The position numbers and the translations under genes were made by a program. This document shows, one piece after another, positions 9,401 through 16,797 of a DNA stretch of 53,405 bases. The notes under the pieces are model-generated. The model saw nothing but the letters and a program-made list of their open reading frames with translations. It searched no databases and was not told the DNA's origin. The stretch is from Colwellia_A sp041890515 (GTDB lineage Bacteria; Pseudomonadota; Gammaproteobacteria; Enterobacterales; Alteromonadaceae): assembly GCA_041890515.1 (NCBI GenBank), contig JASDWX010000088.1, positions 1 to 53,405 of the forward strand, read 5' to 3'. The first letter of the stretch is position 1; each line of letters starts with the position of its first letter.

Positions 9401-9940
9401 ACACAGAGTTTAGCGCAGTTGTTAGGGCATCCACTCTCTTTAAAATCAAAAGAACACCAAGGTTGTAAGTTCTCAGTCGCTATTACAAAAGCTCATCGAC
9501 AATTCAATATTGAAATTGAGAAACCGGTAGCAAAAATAGGATTAAAAGACGTAACAGTCATGTGCATTGATAATGACCCTGATGTGCTTAATGGCATGAT
9601 AGCGTTGTTAGGTGCCTGGCATTGTAATGTGGTGTCAGCTGACTCATTTGAACAAGCTAAAAAAGTCTTTAGCAACCATAAAAATGATATTGAAATATTA
9701 TTGGTAGATTATCAACTTAATAATAATCAAGACGGTTTAACATTGACGACAGAGCTTAGACATACTGCGAATCATTTCATACCTGCCATTTTAATTACTG
9801 CGACAACTGAAACCGATATTGAAGAAAGAACGCAGAAAGCGAATGTGGGTTTTATGAGGAAGCTGGTAAAACCGGCGGCACTTCGTGCAATGATGAGCGC
9901 GATGCTAGCGACGAAGTTACAAGAGAATTATTCAGAGTAG
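6497..9940 (+). CDS. crbS: CrbS-like transporter-fused hybrid histidine kinase
   Basis: This 1147-residue hybrid sensor has a sodium:solute-symporter domain with about 12-13 membrane helices (residues 1-490), a linker region, and a PAS domain from about residue 624. A DHp helix carries SHDLMQPLEAAR with phospho-acceptor His789. The HATPase domain holds NLIGNAFRYASPG and DNGPGIP, and the C-terminal receiver holds Asp1071 in LLVDYQL. This layout and length match CrbS of the Vibrio acetate switch (MxtR in Pseudomonas), which with CrbR activates acetyl-CoA synthetase. The convergent LuxR-type regulator next door is the expected partner. The start is either ATG 6497 or ATG 6503. No acs gene is in the window, so the regulon is elsewhere. 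Confidence 0.85.
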   Translation: MFMFPNWQLSALSIGYIGLLFLIAFLGNKYRHKIVRKSQGIIYALTLGVYCTSWSFLGTTGQASTNFLSHIPIYLGPILLFVFAWPFIQRIVRVSLKLNLTSLADLLASRYGKSHNLAIMVTIVALIGTMPYIALQLKAIVYSFQQLQAEQSLVTWRFGLISSLVLAGFTVIFGIRHIDVTERHPGVMLAIAFESLVKLFAFLAVGIFVTFFVFDSPMDIWHKSGANLQLEQQLNFPNMMSMLAMLVIVMAAFLSLPRQFQVMVVELKDPNDTKLSRKIFPLYLLVFALFAAPLGIAGQMLLGDSVPSDAYVLFLPWHQEQTWLTLFAFLGAISAASSMVIISSIALSTMLSNEIVFPYVFRASKTKNTDFDQFRIRLLNIRKVLVFLVILLGYGVFLMTSPDTLSSLGEIAFGAFAQLTPALVAAFYWRRASLTGVYAGILIGFSLWFLLNFIPQFGLYDQPFTDSFLSANTTVSLLSLAVNIFVMWALSQISRQSVQERVQASLFLEWQAPQPLSSQKIRHVDERDLEVLVSRFVGEGKAKISFMQFQQGIVKKEVTQHDYNQQLLLHTENTLASVMGASSARLVLSSALDGRDIALDEIAVLVEDASSQQRTFSQNLLQSAIENASEGISIVDNELKLVAWNKKYIDLFSYPKELIYKGCPIKHLIRYNASRGLCGEGEISRQVEKRLEYLRNGSPHSSERKHPDGQVIRIQGNPLPGGGFVMLFSDVTAYKEAERVLKDTNIDLEAIITERTKKLAKTNADLDIAREKAEQAHIKKSLYLKACSHDLMQPLEAARLFTSALSSQGNLSESQCRQVKNIDHSLKVANDLLADLGEIARIESGNITAHYTTFSINDLFKDLAQEFSASAEVYDVEFRVVSCKAWITSDRNLLRRILQNLIGNAFRYASPGKVLLGARIIDKQVSIQVLDNGPGIPLEKQEVVFEQFTQLENNPNHSSRGLGLGLNITQSLAQLLGHPLSLKSKEHQGCKFSVAITKAHRQFNIEIEKPVAKIGLKDVTVMCIDNDPDVLNGMIALLGAWHCNVVSADSFEQAKKVFSNHKNDIEILLVDYQLNNNQDGLTLTTELRHTANHFIPAILITATTETDIEERTQKANVGFMRKLVKPAALRAMMSAMLATKLQENYSE

Positions 9941-9958
9941 CATCAATAATTATCTTTT

Positions 9959-10615
9959 CTAGTGGTTGATAGTCGGCTCGGACACGTTAAGCGGCGCAAT
10001 AGCAATAACGGCTTGCGTTCTGTTACGGACATTCAGCTTTCGAAAAATGGCGGTTGCATGAGCCTTGATGGTTGCTTCTGATACATTAAGGTCATAAGCA
10101 ATTTGTTTGTTTAGTAAACCTTGTGCGAACATCATTAAAATTCGGTATTGTTGCTGAGTCAAACTAGCCACGCGTTCAGCAATATTAGTTTCGCCATCAC
10201 CTTTACACGCATTTTCAAAACTCTCAGGAACCCAAACTTCACCCATTAATATTTGTTGGATCGCATAAATAATCGTTTCAACTGGAGTAGATTTTGGTAC
10301 AAAGCCTGCTGCACCATATTCCATGGCTTTACGAATGGTATCGTTATCTTCATGTGCGGAAATCATCACAACCGGTATCTGTGGAAAATGATTACGTACA
10401 TGAATCAAGGTATTAAATCCATGAGCGCCGGGAATATTCAAATCTAATAAGACTAAATCGCTGTCAGTATTTGATGAGAGTTGCTGTTCAAGTTGCTCTA
10501 TTGTCTGTGCTTCTAACCACTGAGTTTTATTAAACTTAACGTTAAGCGCAGCTAACAGCGCTTGTCTGAATAAGGGATGATCGTCAGCAACTATTGCTTT
10601 TTCTGGTTGGAACAT
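9959..10615 (-). CDS. crbR: CrbR-like LuxR-family response regulator
   Basis: This 218-residue NarL/LuxR-type regulator has a receiver domain with the acidic pocket ADDHP and phospho-acceptor Asp in LVLLDLNIPG. The C-terminal LuxR helix-turn-helix (YRILMMFAQGLLNKQIAYDLNVSEATIKAHATAIFRKLNV) was read only in part for the call. It is convergent with the crbS-like kinase, 18 bp apart. Family knowledge (CrbR/ErdR) suggests activation of acetate-assimilation genes; the pairing here is inferred from adjacency. Confidence 0.83.
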   Translation of the reverse strand: MFQPEKAIVADDHPLFRQALLAALNVKFNKTQWLEAQTIEQLEQQLSSNTDSDLVLLDLNIPGAHGFNTLIHVRNHFPQIPVVMISAHEDNDTIRKAMEYGAAGFVPKSTPVETIIYAIQQILMGEVWVPESFENACKGDGETNIAERVASLTQQQYRILMMFAQGLLNKQIAYDLNVSEATIKAHATAIFRKLNVRNRTQAVIAIAPLNVSEPTINH

Positions 10616-10695
10616 AATTTGATACCTTAGAATTTCCTATCATTGAGTATAACGCTTTGCAATAAAATGTTTATTAGACCTTAGGCTAACAAGTT

Positions 10696-10854
10696 ATACC
10701 ATTTTCATTAAGTTTGTGATCTTGTTGTGCGCAGGAAAAATATTTCAGAGCAAGGCGCTAGATTGACCAATAGCTGGCTATTGGGATTGAGAGCAACGCG
10801 GTTGTGAAGTATTTTAACCAGTACAAGTGAGCAACAACTTAATGAAATTGGTAT
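10696..10854. mobile_element. Palindromic MITE-like element, about 160 bp
   Basis: The ends are inverted repeats: ATACCATTTTCATTAAGTT at 10696-10714 and AACTTAATGAAATTGGTAT at 10836-10854, with one mismatch. The centre is the perfect hairpin CCAATAGC-TG-GCTATTGG (10767-10784), and arms in between also pair imperfectly, so the whole unit is one long palindrome. It has no coding capacity. From memory, similar ATACCAATTTCATTAAGTT-type repeats are dispersed in Colwellia and related genomes. It fills most of the 10616-10974 gap; the remainder is the crbR promoter side and the terminator below. Confidence 0.7.
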
Positions 10855-10899
10855 TATGTATTGCTGCGTAATTTTGGATTGATTTTAGAAGACTTGATT

Positions 10900-10943
10900 G
10901 AATTTATTTAGGCACAATGAGCATTGTGCCTTTAAATAAATTC
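10900..10943 (-). terminator. Strong hairpin terminator downstream of pepD
   Basis: GGCACAATG-AG-CATTGTGCC (10911-10930) is extended by A/T-rich arms (GAATTTATTTA on the left, TTTAAATAAATTC on the right), giving a stem of about 20 bp. It lies 32 bp past the pepD stop codon. The U-tract is interrupted, so termination is likely but not textbook. Confidence 0.65.
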
Positions 10944-10974
10944 AAAATAGCAACCTATCCGCTCAAACGATAGA

Positions 10975-12447
10975 CTAGGTTTTTTCTGGTATGTTTTTTA
11001 AGACTGCAACCAATAACTGCCAATAAAGCGCAACAGCCTCAATGTTCACCTTCTCATCTGGTGAATGAGGAAATTTAATTGTAGGGCCAAACGATACCAT
11101 GTCCCAATTAGGATAAGCAGTTTTGAACAAACCACATTCTAACCCTGCATGAATTACCATAATTTCAGGCACTTTATTAAAAAGTTGTTGGTAAGTATCT
11201 CGCACGTTTTTCATGATACTCGAACGGGTATCAGGCTTCCAACCAGGGTAAGCGCCTGAAAATTCAACCTGTGCACCTGCCAATTCAAAAACTGATTTCA
11301 CCATAGATTCTGCCATTAAGCGGCCATCGTCATGTAAACTGCGAATAAGCGACATAGCAACAAAATTACGACCTTTGCAGCGAATAACCCCTAAGTTTAG
11401 CGATGTTTCTACAATACCTTCAATATCGTCACTCATACGAACAACGCCATTCGGACAAGCATTTAACGCATTTAAAATAGACGTTTGTGTTTCACTATTC
11501 CAACATTCGTCAAAAACTTCTGGTGAAATAAGCAACATATCAATATCGGTTTCAACACTGCCTAATGTGGCGCGTAATGTCGCTAAATAATCAGCTAAAC
11601 TTGCTTTAAAAGCTTCTACATCTTTTGTAGCAATAACAAAACTCGAGTCAGCTTCACGAGGAATAGCATTGCGTAAACTACCACCGTTTAAATCGACTAA
11701 ACGCAGATCAAACTGTTGGCTCGCTTCAAGTAAAAAGCGTACTAAAAGTTTATTCGCATTGGCGCGACCTGTATGAATATCAACACCAGAATGACCGCCT
11801 TTTAAGCCTGAAATAGAAAGTGTAAAGGAAGTTACATTTTCTGGCACATCTTCAAATTTCAGCTTAAAGTTTGCTTCAGCGTCAATACCGCCGGCACAAC
11901 CCATGTATATTTCGCCTTCTTGCTCAGAGTCGGTGTTAATTAAAATATCACCTTCTAACCAGCCAGCCTCTAAGCCAAAAGCGCCTGTCATTCCTGCTTC
12001 TTCGTCTATCGTTATTAAAACTTCTAAAGGACCATGAGCGATATCGTGGCTTGCTAGTACCGCTAAAGCAGAACATAAGCCAATGCCATTATCCGCGCCT
12101 AATGTTGTGCCTTCTGCCGTCACCCATTGTCCATCGGCTTCTTCAATTATGTAGGGTTTTATCGGATCAGTTAAGAAGTCATGAACGGTGTCTGCATTTT
12201 TTTGCGGAACCATGTCCATATGTGCTTGAAGAATAACGCCTTGGCAATTTTCCATACCTGCAGTGGCTGCCTTCTTAATGAAAATATTACCGACTGTATC
12301 TTCTTTTACGGCTAAACCTTGTTCTTGTGCCCAAGCTTGGATCCAAGCAGATATTTTTTGTTCATGTTTTGAAGGGTGTGGAATACTGCATACTTTTTCA
12401 AATAACTGCCATAAATGCGTTGGTTGAAGTTGTGATAAATTACTCAC
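10975..12447 (-). CDS. pepD: Aminoacyl-histidine dipeptidase (peptidase D)
   Basis: This is a cytosolic M20-family metallopeptidase that cleaves Xaa-His dipeptides such as carnosine. Its 490 residues match PepD. The metal-site motifs are visible in order: QAHMDMVPQ (His/Asp), LGADNGIG (bridging Asp), TIDEEAGMTGA (catalytic Glu pair), INTDSE, and a C-terminal His in FPHSPDEKV. The lid domain lies between about residues 210 and 380. It is 62 bp downstream of slmA on the same strand and may be co-transcribed or have its own promoter. It ends at a strong hairpin. Confidence 0.95.
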   Translation of the reverse strand: MSNLSQLQPTHLWQLFEKVCSIPHPSKHEQKISAWIQAWAQEQGLAVKEDTVGNIFIKKAATAGMENCQGVILQAHMDMVPQKNADTVHDFLTDPIKPYIIEEADGQWVTAEGTTLGADNGIGLCSALAVLASHDIAHGPLEVLITIDEEAGMTGAFGLEAGWLEGDILINTDSEQEGEIYMGCAGGIDAEANFKLKFEDVPENVTSFTLSISGLKGGHSGVDIHTGRANANKLLVRFLLEASQQFDLRLVDLNGGSLRNAIPREADSSFVIATKDVEAFKASLADYLATLRATLGSVETDIDMLLISPEVFDECWNSETQTSILNALNACPNGVVRMSDDIEGIVETSLNLGVIRCKGRNFVAMSLIRSLHDDGRLMAESMVKSVFELAGAQVEFSGAYPGWKPDTRSSIMKNVRDTYQQLFNKVPEIMVIHAGLECGLFKTAYPNWDMVSFGPTIKFPHSPDEKVNIEAVALYWQLLVAVLKNIPEKT

Positions 12448-12509
12448 ATTAGTTCCTTAATTTTTATTTTTATACTTGTTGTTTTATATATTATTTTTTA
12501 AGCGACTTT

Positions 12510-13094
12510 CTATTTTCCAGCCATTAAAAATTGCCATTGCTCATTAAAGTCATCACTCGGCTTTTTGGAAAATCCTGAACGCACATATTGACTAATTTTC
12601 CCTTCAACATAAGAACATAATATATTTGCTAACGCTTGCTCTGAAGTATTGAAACTTTTGCCTTCACGTAATTTTCGTTCACGTAATACTTGTTTAAATT
12701 GAGATTCAAGCTTTTCAAAATACTGATTTACGCGTGCACGTAATCTTTCATTTTCCCCCATCAAAGCATCACCGGCTAATATACGAGACATACCGGGATT
12801 ACGCTCAGAGAAAACTAATAATACATGCAAAATGTGATGACAGCGCACCAGTGCTTCTTTGTGATCACTCAGAATTAAATTCACTCGTGAGAAAGTTGAC
12901 TCTTCAATAAAGTCAATTAAACCTTCGAACATACGTGCTTTGGAAGGAAAATGACGATAAAGCGCAGCTTCTGAAACACCCACTTCTGTGGCAAGTTTCG
13001 CGGTAGTTATTCGCTGACCCGGACAAGTTTCTAGCATTTTTGCCAAACACTCTAAAATTTGTTGCTTACGATTAGGTTTTTGCGCTACTGACAT
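12510..13094 (-). CDS. slmA: SlmA, nucleoid-occlusion factor (TetR fold)
   Basis: SlmA binds chromosomal SBS sites and blocks FtsZ assembly over the nucleoid. The 194-residue length is standard. The N-terminal helix-turn-helix is in ITTAKLATEVGVSEAALYRHFPSKARMFEGLIDFIEES, typical of SlmA, and the C-terminal FtsZ-contacting helical domain is complete. It lies 11 bp after coaBC, so the two are in one transcript. E. coli has dut between them; here dut is absent. The coaBC context separates it from ordinary TetR repressors. Confidence 0.93.
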   Translation of the reverse strand: MSVAQKPNRKQQILECLAKMLETCPGQRITTAKLATEVGVSEAALYRHFPSKARMFEGLIDFIEESTFSRVNLILSDHKEALVRCHHILHVLLVFSERNPGMSRILAGDALMGENERLRARVNQYFEKLESQFKQVLRERKLREGKSFNTSEQALANILCSYVEGKISQYVRSGFSKKPSDDFNEQWQFLMAGK

Positions 13095-13105
13095 AAATAT
13101 TTCTC

Positions 13106-14326
13106 TTATGATTGTTCAATATAGTGTTGCGAAATTAATTGCACTAATTGCTCTGCAAGTATTTTTTTTGATGCTAACGGTAACTCCGTTTTATTTTTAC
13201 TGGAAAAAACTGTTAATGCATTATCATCACTGTTAAAACCTTGACCTGAAAGCGAAACATTATTGGCGGCAATCATATCAAGCTTTTTTCTTTTTAACTT
13301 ATCTAACGCATAATGTTCAACGTCTTGTGTTTCTGCCGCAAATCCGACGGTAAAAGGTTTCGATGCTAAAGCGGCAACATCGGCAACAACATCAGGATTT
13401 TTCACTAAATTAATTTGTATATCATCCGCTGATTTTTTGATTTTCTGTACTGAAATTTCTGACACTCGATAATCTGCAACAGCGGCACATGCAACAAAAA
13501 CATCAGCACTCTTTGCAAGTACCAATGCTTGTTGGTGCATCTGCAAAGCACTTTCAACGGGGAATTTTATACAACCTACTGGCGTTGAAATACTCACTGG
13601 GCCAGAAATTATTTTTACATCTGCTCCCGCTAATTGCGCTGCTTGTGCAATGGCATAACCCATTTTTCCTGAACTGTGATTCGATATATAACGTACGGGA
13701 TCAATAGCTTCTCGCGTTGGTCCTGCTGTGATAACCCATGTTTGACCTGATAAGTCATTTTTAATAACGCTTTTATTGGGTTGAAAAAATTCACAAGTGA
13801 GTGTCACTAATTCATCAACATCTAACATTCGACCTAATCCAACATCACCACAAGCCTGAGCTCCAGAGCCTGGACCAAATACCTCAAATTTGCGTGAGAT
13901 AAGTTTACTCATATTTTCTTGAGTGATTTGAGCGTGCCACATTTGCTGATTCATCGCTGGAGCAATAGCAATTGGCGCACTTGTTGCCAAACAAATGGTG
14001 GTGAGTAAGTCATTCGCCATACCACAGGTAATACGCGCGATAGAATCTGCCGTGGCAGGTGCGATCAAGATGAAATCAGCCCATTTTGCTAATTCAATAT
14101 GGCCCATTGCTAACTCGGCTTGGGTATCAAGTAAGCTATCAGAAACAGCATTAGCAGAAACAGCTTGTAATGTTAATGGCGTGATAAAAGCCTGTGCTCC
14201 GGAGGTCATCACCACACGTACATTGGCGCCATGGTCTTTTAAACGACGCACTAATTCTGGTGTTTTATAAGCAGCAATACCGCCTGTAATACCCAAAACT
14301 ATTTTTTTTCCCTGTAGAATTTGCAT
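13106..14326 (-). CDS. coaBC: CoaBC, bifunctional coenzyme A biosynthesis flavoprotein
   Basis: This protein condenses phosphopantothenate with cysteine (CoaB) and decarboxylates the product (CoaC). The 406 residues include an N-terminal flavodoxin-like CoaC domain with GITGGIAAYK, the catalytic His in MGHIELAKWAD and the substrate clamp PAMNQQMW. The C-terminal CoaB domain begins at about residue 190 with ITAGPTREAIDPVRYISNHSSGKMG. The start ATG 14326 faces radC, leaving 81 bp for divergent promoters. It leads a coaBC-slmA-(pepD) transcript. Confidence 0.96.
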   Translation of the reverse strand: MQILQGKKIVLGITGGIAAYKTPELVRRLKDHGANVRVVMTSGAQAFITPLTLQAVSANAVSDSLLDTQAELAMGHIELAKWADFILIAPATADSIARITCGMANDLLTTICLATSAPIAIAPAMNQQMWHAQITQENMSKLISRKFEVFGPGSGAQACGDVGLGRMLDVDELVTLTCEFFQPNKSVIKNDLSGQTWVITAGPTREAIDPVRYISNHSSGKMGYAIAQAAQLAGADVKIISGPVSISTPVGCIKFPVESALQMHQQALVLAKSADVFVACAAVADYRVSEISVQKIKKSADDIQINLVKNPDVVADVAALASKPFTVGFAAETQDVEHYALDKLKRKKLDMIAANNVSLSGQGFNSDDNALTVFSSKNKTELPLASKKILAEQLVQLISQHYIEQS

Positions 14327-14407
14327 AAACTGCTAATCTTAATAACGGTAAGTGGCGATAAGATACCATTAATTTGTACAATGATAAATTGGCTTTGCAA
14401 GGATGCG

Positions 14408-15082
14408 ATGATGTTAAAAGATTGGTTAGAAAGTGAAAAACCACGGGAAAAGTTACTCCACAAAGGGCCTAGCAGTTTAAGTGATGCAGAATTACTGGCA
14501 ATATTTTTACGTACCGGTGTAAAAGGTTGTCATGTCGTTGACCTAGCACAGCTGCTGCTAAAAAGTTTTGGCAGCATTGCGGCTATCTATCGCGCCACTG
14601 AACAAGAGTTCTGCCAACATCATGGTTTAGGCATAGCAAAGTATGTGCAATTACAAGCGTGTTTAGAAATGTCGAAACGATACCTTGCCGAACAGTTACA
14701 TCATGGTACCGTTTTAAATTCTTCACAAACAACGCGAGATTATTTAACGAGCGAATTACGTGGGGAAACTAGAGAAGTTTTTGCGGTAATGTTTCTTGAT
14801 AATCAACATAAAGTTTTAAAATTTGAGCGATTATTTTTTGGCACGATTAACGCAGCCGCGGTTTATCCAAGAATTGTCGTTGAAAAAGCATTAAAACAGC
14901 AAGCGTCTGCCGTGATACTTGCGCATAATCATCCATCGGGTATTGCTGAGGCAAGCATTGCCGACAAACAAATTACCAAAAGGCTAGAGCAGGCACTAAG
15001 CTTAATTGATATACGGGTACTTGATCACATAATTGTAGCAGGAAACCAATGTTACTCATTTGCTGAAAATAGTGAGTTATAA
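14408..15082 (+). CDS. radC: RadC-like JAB/MPN+ domain protein
   Basis: The 224-residue protein has a helix-hairpin-helix N-terminus (SLSDAELLAIFLRTG) and a JAB/MPN metalloprotease-like domain with the zinc motif HNHPSGIAEASIADKQIT (His-x-His plus downstream Asp). Despite its name, a direct DNA-repair role is doubtful in the family. The open frame extends left to 14321, but ATG 14408 (or 14411) has a good AAGGA site and matches the family N-terminus MLKDWLESEKPREKLL, so I start there. It diverges from coaBC, as in E. coli. Confidence 0.9.
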   Translation: MMLKDWLESEKPREKLLHKGPSSLSDAELLAIFLRTGVKGCHVVDLAQLLLKSFGSIAAIYRATEQEFCQHHGLGIAKYVQLQACLEMSKRYLAEQLHHGTVLNSSQTTRDYLTSELRGETREVFAVMFLDNQHKVLKFERLFFGTINAAAVYPRIVVEKALKQQASAVILAHNHPSGIAEASIADKQITKRLEQALSLIDIRVLDHIIVAGNQCYSFAENSEL

Positions 15083-15108
15083 CACACAAAAAAAGGTAGG
15101 AGAGTGAA

Positions 15109-15441
15109 ATGAATGAGTCTGAATCAAATGAAAATATTGATGACGAAAGTGAACGAAGACAACATTTCCGATTAGATATGGAAAAAGAACTTGTTGATAT
15201 TATTTGGGTTAATGAACAACAACAACAACTTCAACGAAAAATCACTTGCTTAGATTTTTCAAGAGGGGGATTAAAACTCGATTGCGATCATAGCATTCCG
15301 CTTCAAACCGAAGTCACCGTGGTTTTCAAAGTAGCCAACCCAAACAGCCAAAATTTACATGGCAAAGTGATTCGCTGTATAGCACAACCGAATGGTTACT
15401 TTGAATTAGCATTACGTTTAAACAGTAATAAAGCAAAATAA
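15109..15441 (+). CDS. PilZ-domain protein, probable c-di-GMP receptor
   Basis: This single-domain protein of 110 residues has the PilZ ligand motifs RxxxR at Arg17-Arg21 and DxSxxG at Asp49, Ser51 and Gly54 (LDFSRGG), with a beta-barrel-like remainder. Both motifs are intact, so c-di-GMP binding is likely. The N-terminal 14 residues are acidic and probably flexible. A GGTAGGAG ribosome site precedes ATG 15109. It lies 26 bp after radC and 65 bp before the parA-like gene; whether it works with the ParA pair is unknown. Confidence 0.85.
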   Translation: MNESESNENIDDESERRQHFRLDMEKELVDIIWVNEQQQQLQRKITCLDFSRGGLKLDCDHSIPLQTEVTVVFKVANPNSQNLHGKVIRCIAQPNGYFELALRLNSNKAK

Positions 15442-15446
15442 AATAT

Positions 15447-15479
15447 TTACACTATAATTAGTGCTCGACGTTAGTGTAA
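15447..15479 (+). promoter_or_regulatory. Promoter -10 within CACTA/TAGTG repeats upstream of the parA-like gene
   Basis: A TATAAT -10 (15453-15458) is embedded in CACTA (15450-15454) and TAGTG (15459-15463), with a further TAGTG at 15472-15476. The outer pair TTACACTA / TAGTGTAA (15447-15454, 15472-15479) is a perfect inverted repeat. No good -35 is visible. Short repeated boxes over a promoter are what an autoregulating ribbon-helix-helix partition protein would bind, and such a protein is encoded downstream. Confidence 0.5.
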
Positions 15480-15506
15480 TAACAAGAGGTAAGGACCTTT
15501 TATCTT

Positions 15507-16175
15507 ATGATGATTTTAGTTGGTGGTGAAAAAGGTGGTAGCGGAAAAAGTTGTTTAGCGCAAAATTTAGCCGTTTATTTTGCCCGCGATAAGAAAGCAA
15601 TCGTGCTAATGGTTGATTGCGACCCTCAAAGAACAACGTCGGATTGGATCCAAGCAAGAAATTCAGATCCATCATTACCTGCGATAAACTGTATTCAATT
15701 ATACGGTAAAATTCGTAACGATTTACTCAGTTTAATGCAGCATTATGATTATGTTATTGTCGATTGTGGCGGACAAGACAATCTAGCACTACGTGCTGCG
15801 ATGTCAGTTGCTGATCATGTTATTATTCCACTGCGTCCTAAACGCCGTGATTTAAAAACAGTGCCTCACATGGAAGACATGCTCAGTACGTGTAAAATGG
15901 TTAACCCTAAAATGCTCGCTTCTTTTGTAATAACTCAATGCCCGTCATTACCTAATCAAGCCAAACGTATCTTGGAAGCTAAAGATGTCTGTCACTCTTA
16001 TGGCATAAACGTATTAAACGCGGTAACCTTTAATCGTAATGTTTATGATGATAGTGAAGAACAAGGCTCCTCAGTATTAGAAATAGATCCTCTAGGTAAA
16101 GCAGCACTAGAAATGACTGCCATAGCGGAAGAATTATTAGCGATGAAACCGGACAACTCACATGAGTTTAACTGA
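15507..16175 (+). CDS. ParA/ParF-type Walker ATPase
   Basis: This 222-residue MinD/ParA-superfamily ATPase has the deviant Walker A motif EKGGSGKS (signature Lys9, Lys14), Walker A' VDCDPQ (Asp37, Asp39) and Walker B YVIVDCGG. It lacks the N-terminal DNA-binding extension of long plasmid ParAs, which places it with the short type Ib (ParF) group. Such ATPases position plasmids, chromosomes or protein clusters by ATP-dependent nucleoid binding. The stop overlaps the next gene by 14 bp, indicating translational coupling with a ribbon-helix-helix partner. A chromosomal location beside rpmB is far from the usual parAB at the origin. Confidence 0.88.
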   Translation: MMILVGGEKGGSGKSCLAQNLAVYFARDKKAIVLMVDCDPQRTTSDWIQARNSDPSLPAINCIQLYGKIRNDLLSLMQHYDYVIVDCGGQDNLALRAAMSVADHVIIPLRPKRRDLKTVPHMEDMLSTCKMVNPKMLASFVITQCPSLPNQAKRILEAKDVCHSYGINVLNAVTFNRNVYDDSEEQGSSVLEIDPLGKAALEMTAIAEELLAMKPDNSHEFN

Positions 16176-16542
16176 TCTAAAAAAATCGAAAAAACAAAAG
16201 CAAAATAAAGGGAATTTCACTGTTGATGAGTTTATAGCTGACGCGGAAAACTATGCGTTAGGGCACCCTGAAATTGTCAATAGTCAAGTCACTAAAAATG
16301 TCAGTATCGAACAAGCAATCATCGCAGCGAAAGAACAGTTAATAAGCAAAAAAGCTAAAAATCATAAACCTTTTCGCCATGCGACTTTCACACTCAGTGA
16401 GCAAGCTATCGACCAATTACAACTCCTCGCTAAAGAGACTAATTTAGCTAAATCGCATATTATTCGTATTTTAATTAACGAGCTTTGTAATGAAGAGCAA
16501 CACGATAAACTCAAAAAACTCCTCGATTCAGGTATAAATTAA
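16162..16542 (+). CDS. Probable ribbon-helix-helix partner of the ParA-like ATPase
   Basis: This 126-residue basic protein overlaps the ATPase gene by 14 bp. The C-terminal half (HATFTLSEQAIDQLQLLAKE followed by a second helix, SHIIRILINELC) has the strand-helix-helix pattern of ribbon-helix-helix DNA-binding proteins such as ParG. The N-terminal part is Lys-rich and probably disordered, as in ParG, where such a tail stimulates ATPase activity. Role as centromere-binding adaptor and autorepressor is inferred from gene order and fold pattern. An alternative is an adaptor that docks other cargo. Confidence 0.65.
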   Translation: MSLTDLKKSKKQKQNKGNFTVDEFIADAENYALGHPEIVNSQVTKNVSIEQAIIAAKEQLISKKAKNHKPFRHATFTLSEQAIDQLQLLAKETNLAKSHIIRILINELCNEEQHDKLKKLLDSGIN

Positions 16543-16707
16543 AAACAATATTTTATTTATTTGTTTAATTACTCCACAAATATAGTGCTAAATATCATCC
16601 AAACACCAACAAAACCCAGCTAAGTAGCTGAAAAACAATGTAATAATGAAATAATAACAAACATGTATGATTTTTTATTATTAATACTAGCTTTCATTTT
16701 TCAGTTT

Positions 16708-16716
16708 CACTATAAT
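16708..16716 (+). promoter_or_regulatory. Promoter -10 of the rpmB-rpmG operon
   Basis: TATAAT at 16711-16716 is a perfect -10; no strong -35 lies 16-18 bp upstream. The 9-mer CACTATAAT is identical to that over the -10 of the parA-like gene. The leader down to the rpmB start is about 80 nt and includes the palindrome TCAGGATCCTGA (16729-16740). Confidence 0.55.
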
Positions 16717-16797
16717 ATGCCACCTTTTTCAGGATCCTGAGGCGACGGTCTTGGGGAATAATAGTTCGACCTGGAATTAATTTTTGGAGTACTCAGA

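Noticed and set aside
14321..14407. N-terminal extension of radC
   Set aside because: The extra 29 residues are not family-like and would overlap coaBC; ATG 14408 has a good ribosome site.
15215..15240. CAACAACAACAA-like triplet run in the PilZ gene
   Set aside because: It encodes a Gln-rich loop in frame; length changes would only add or remove residues, and it is too short to stand out.
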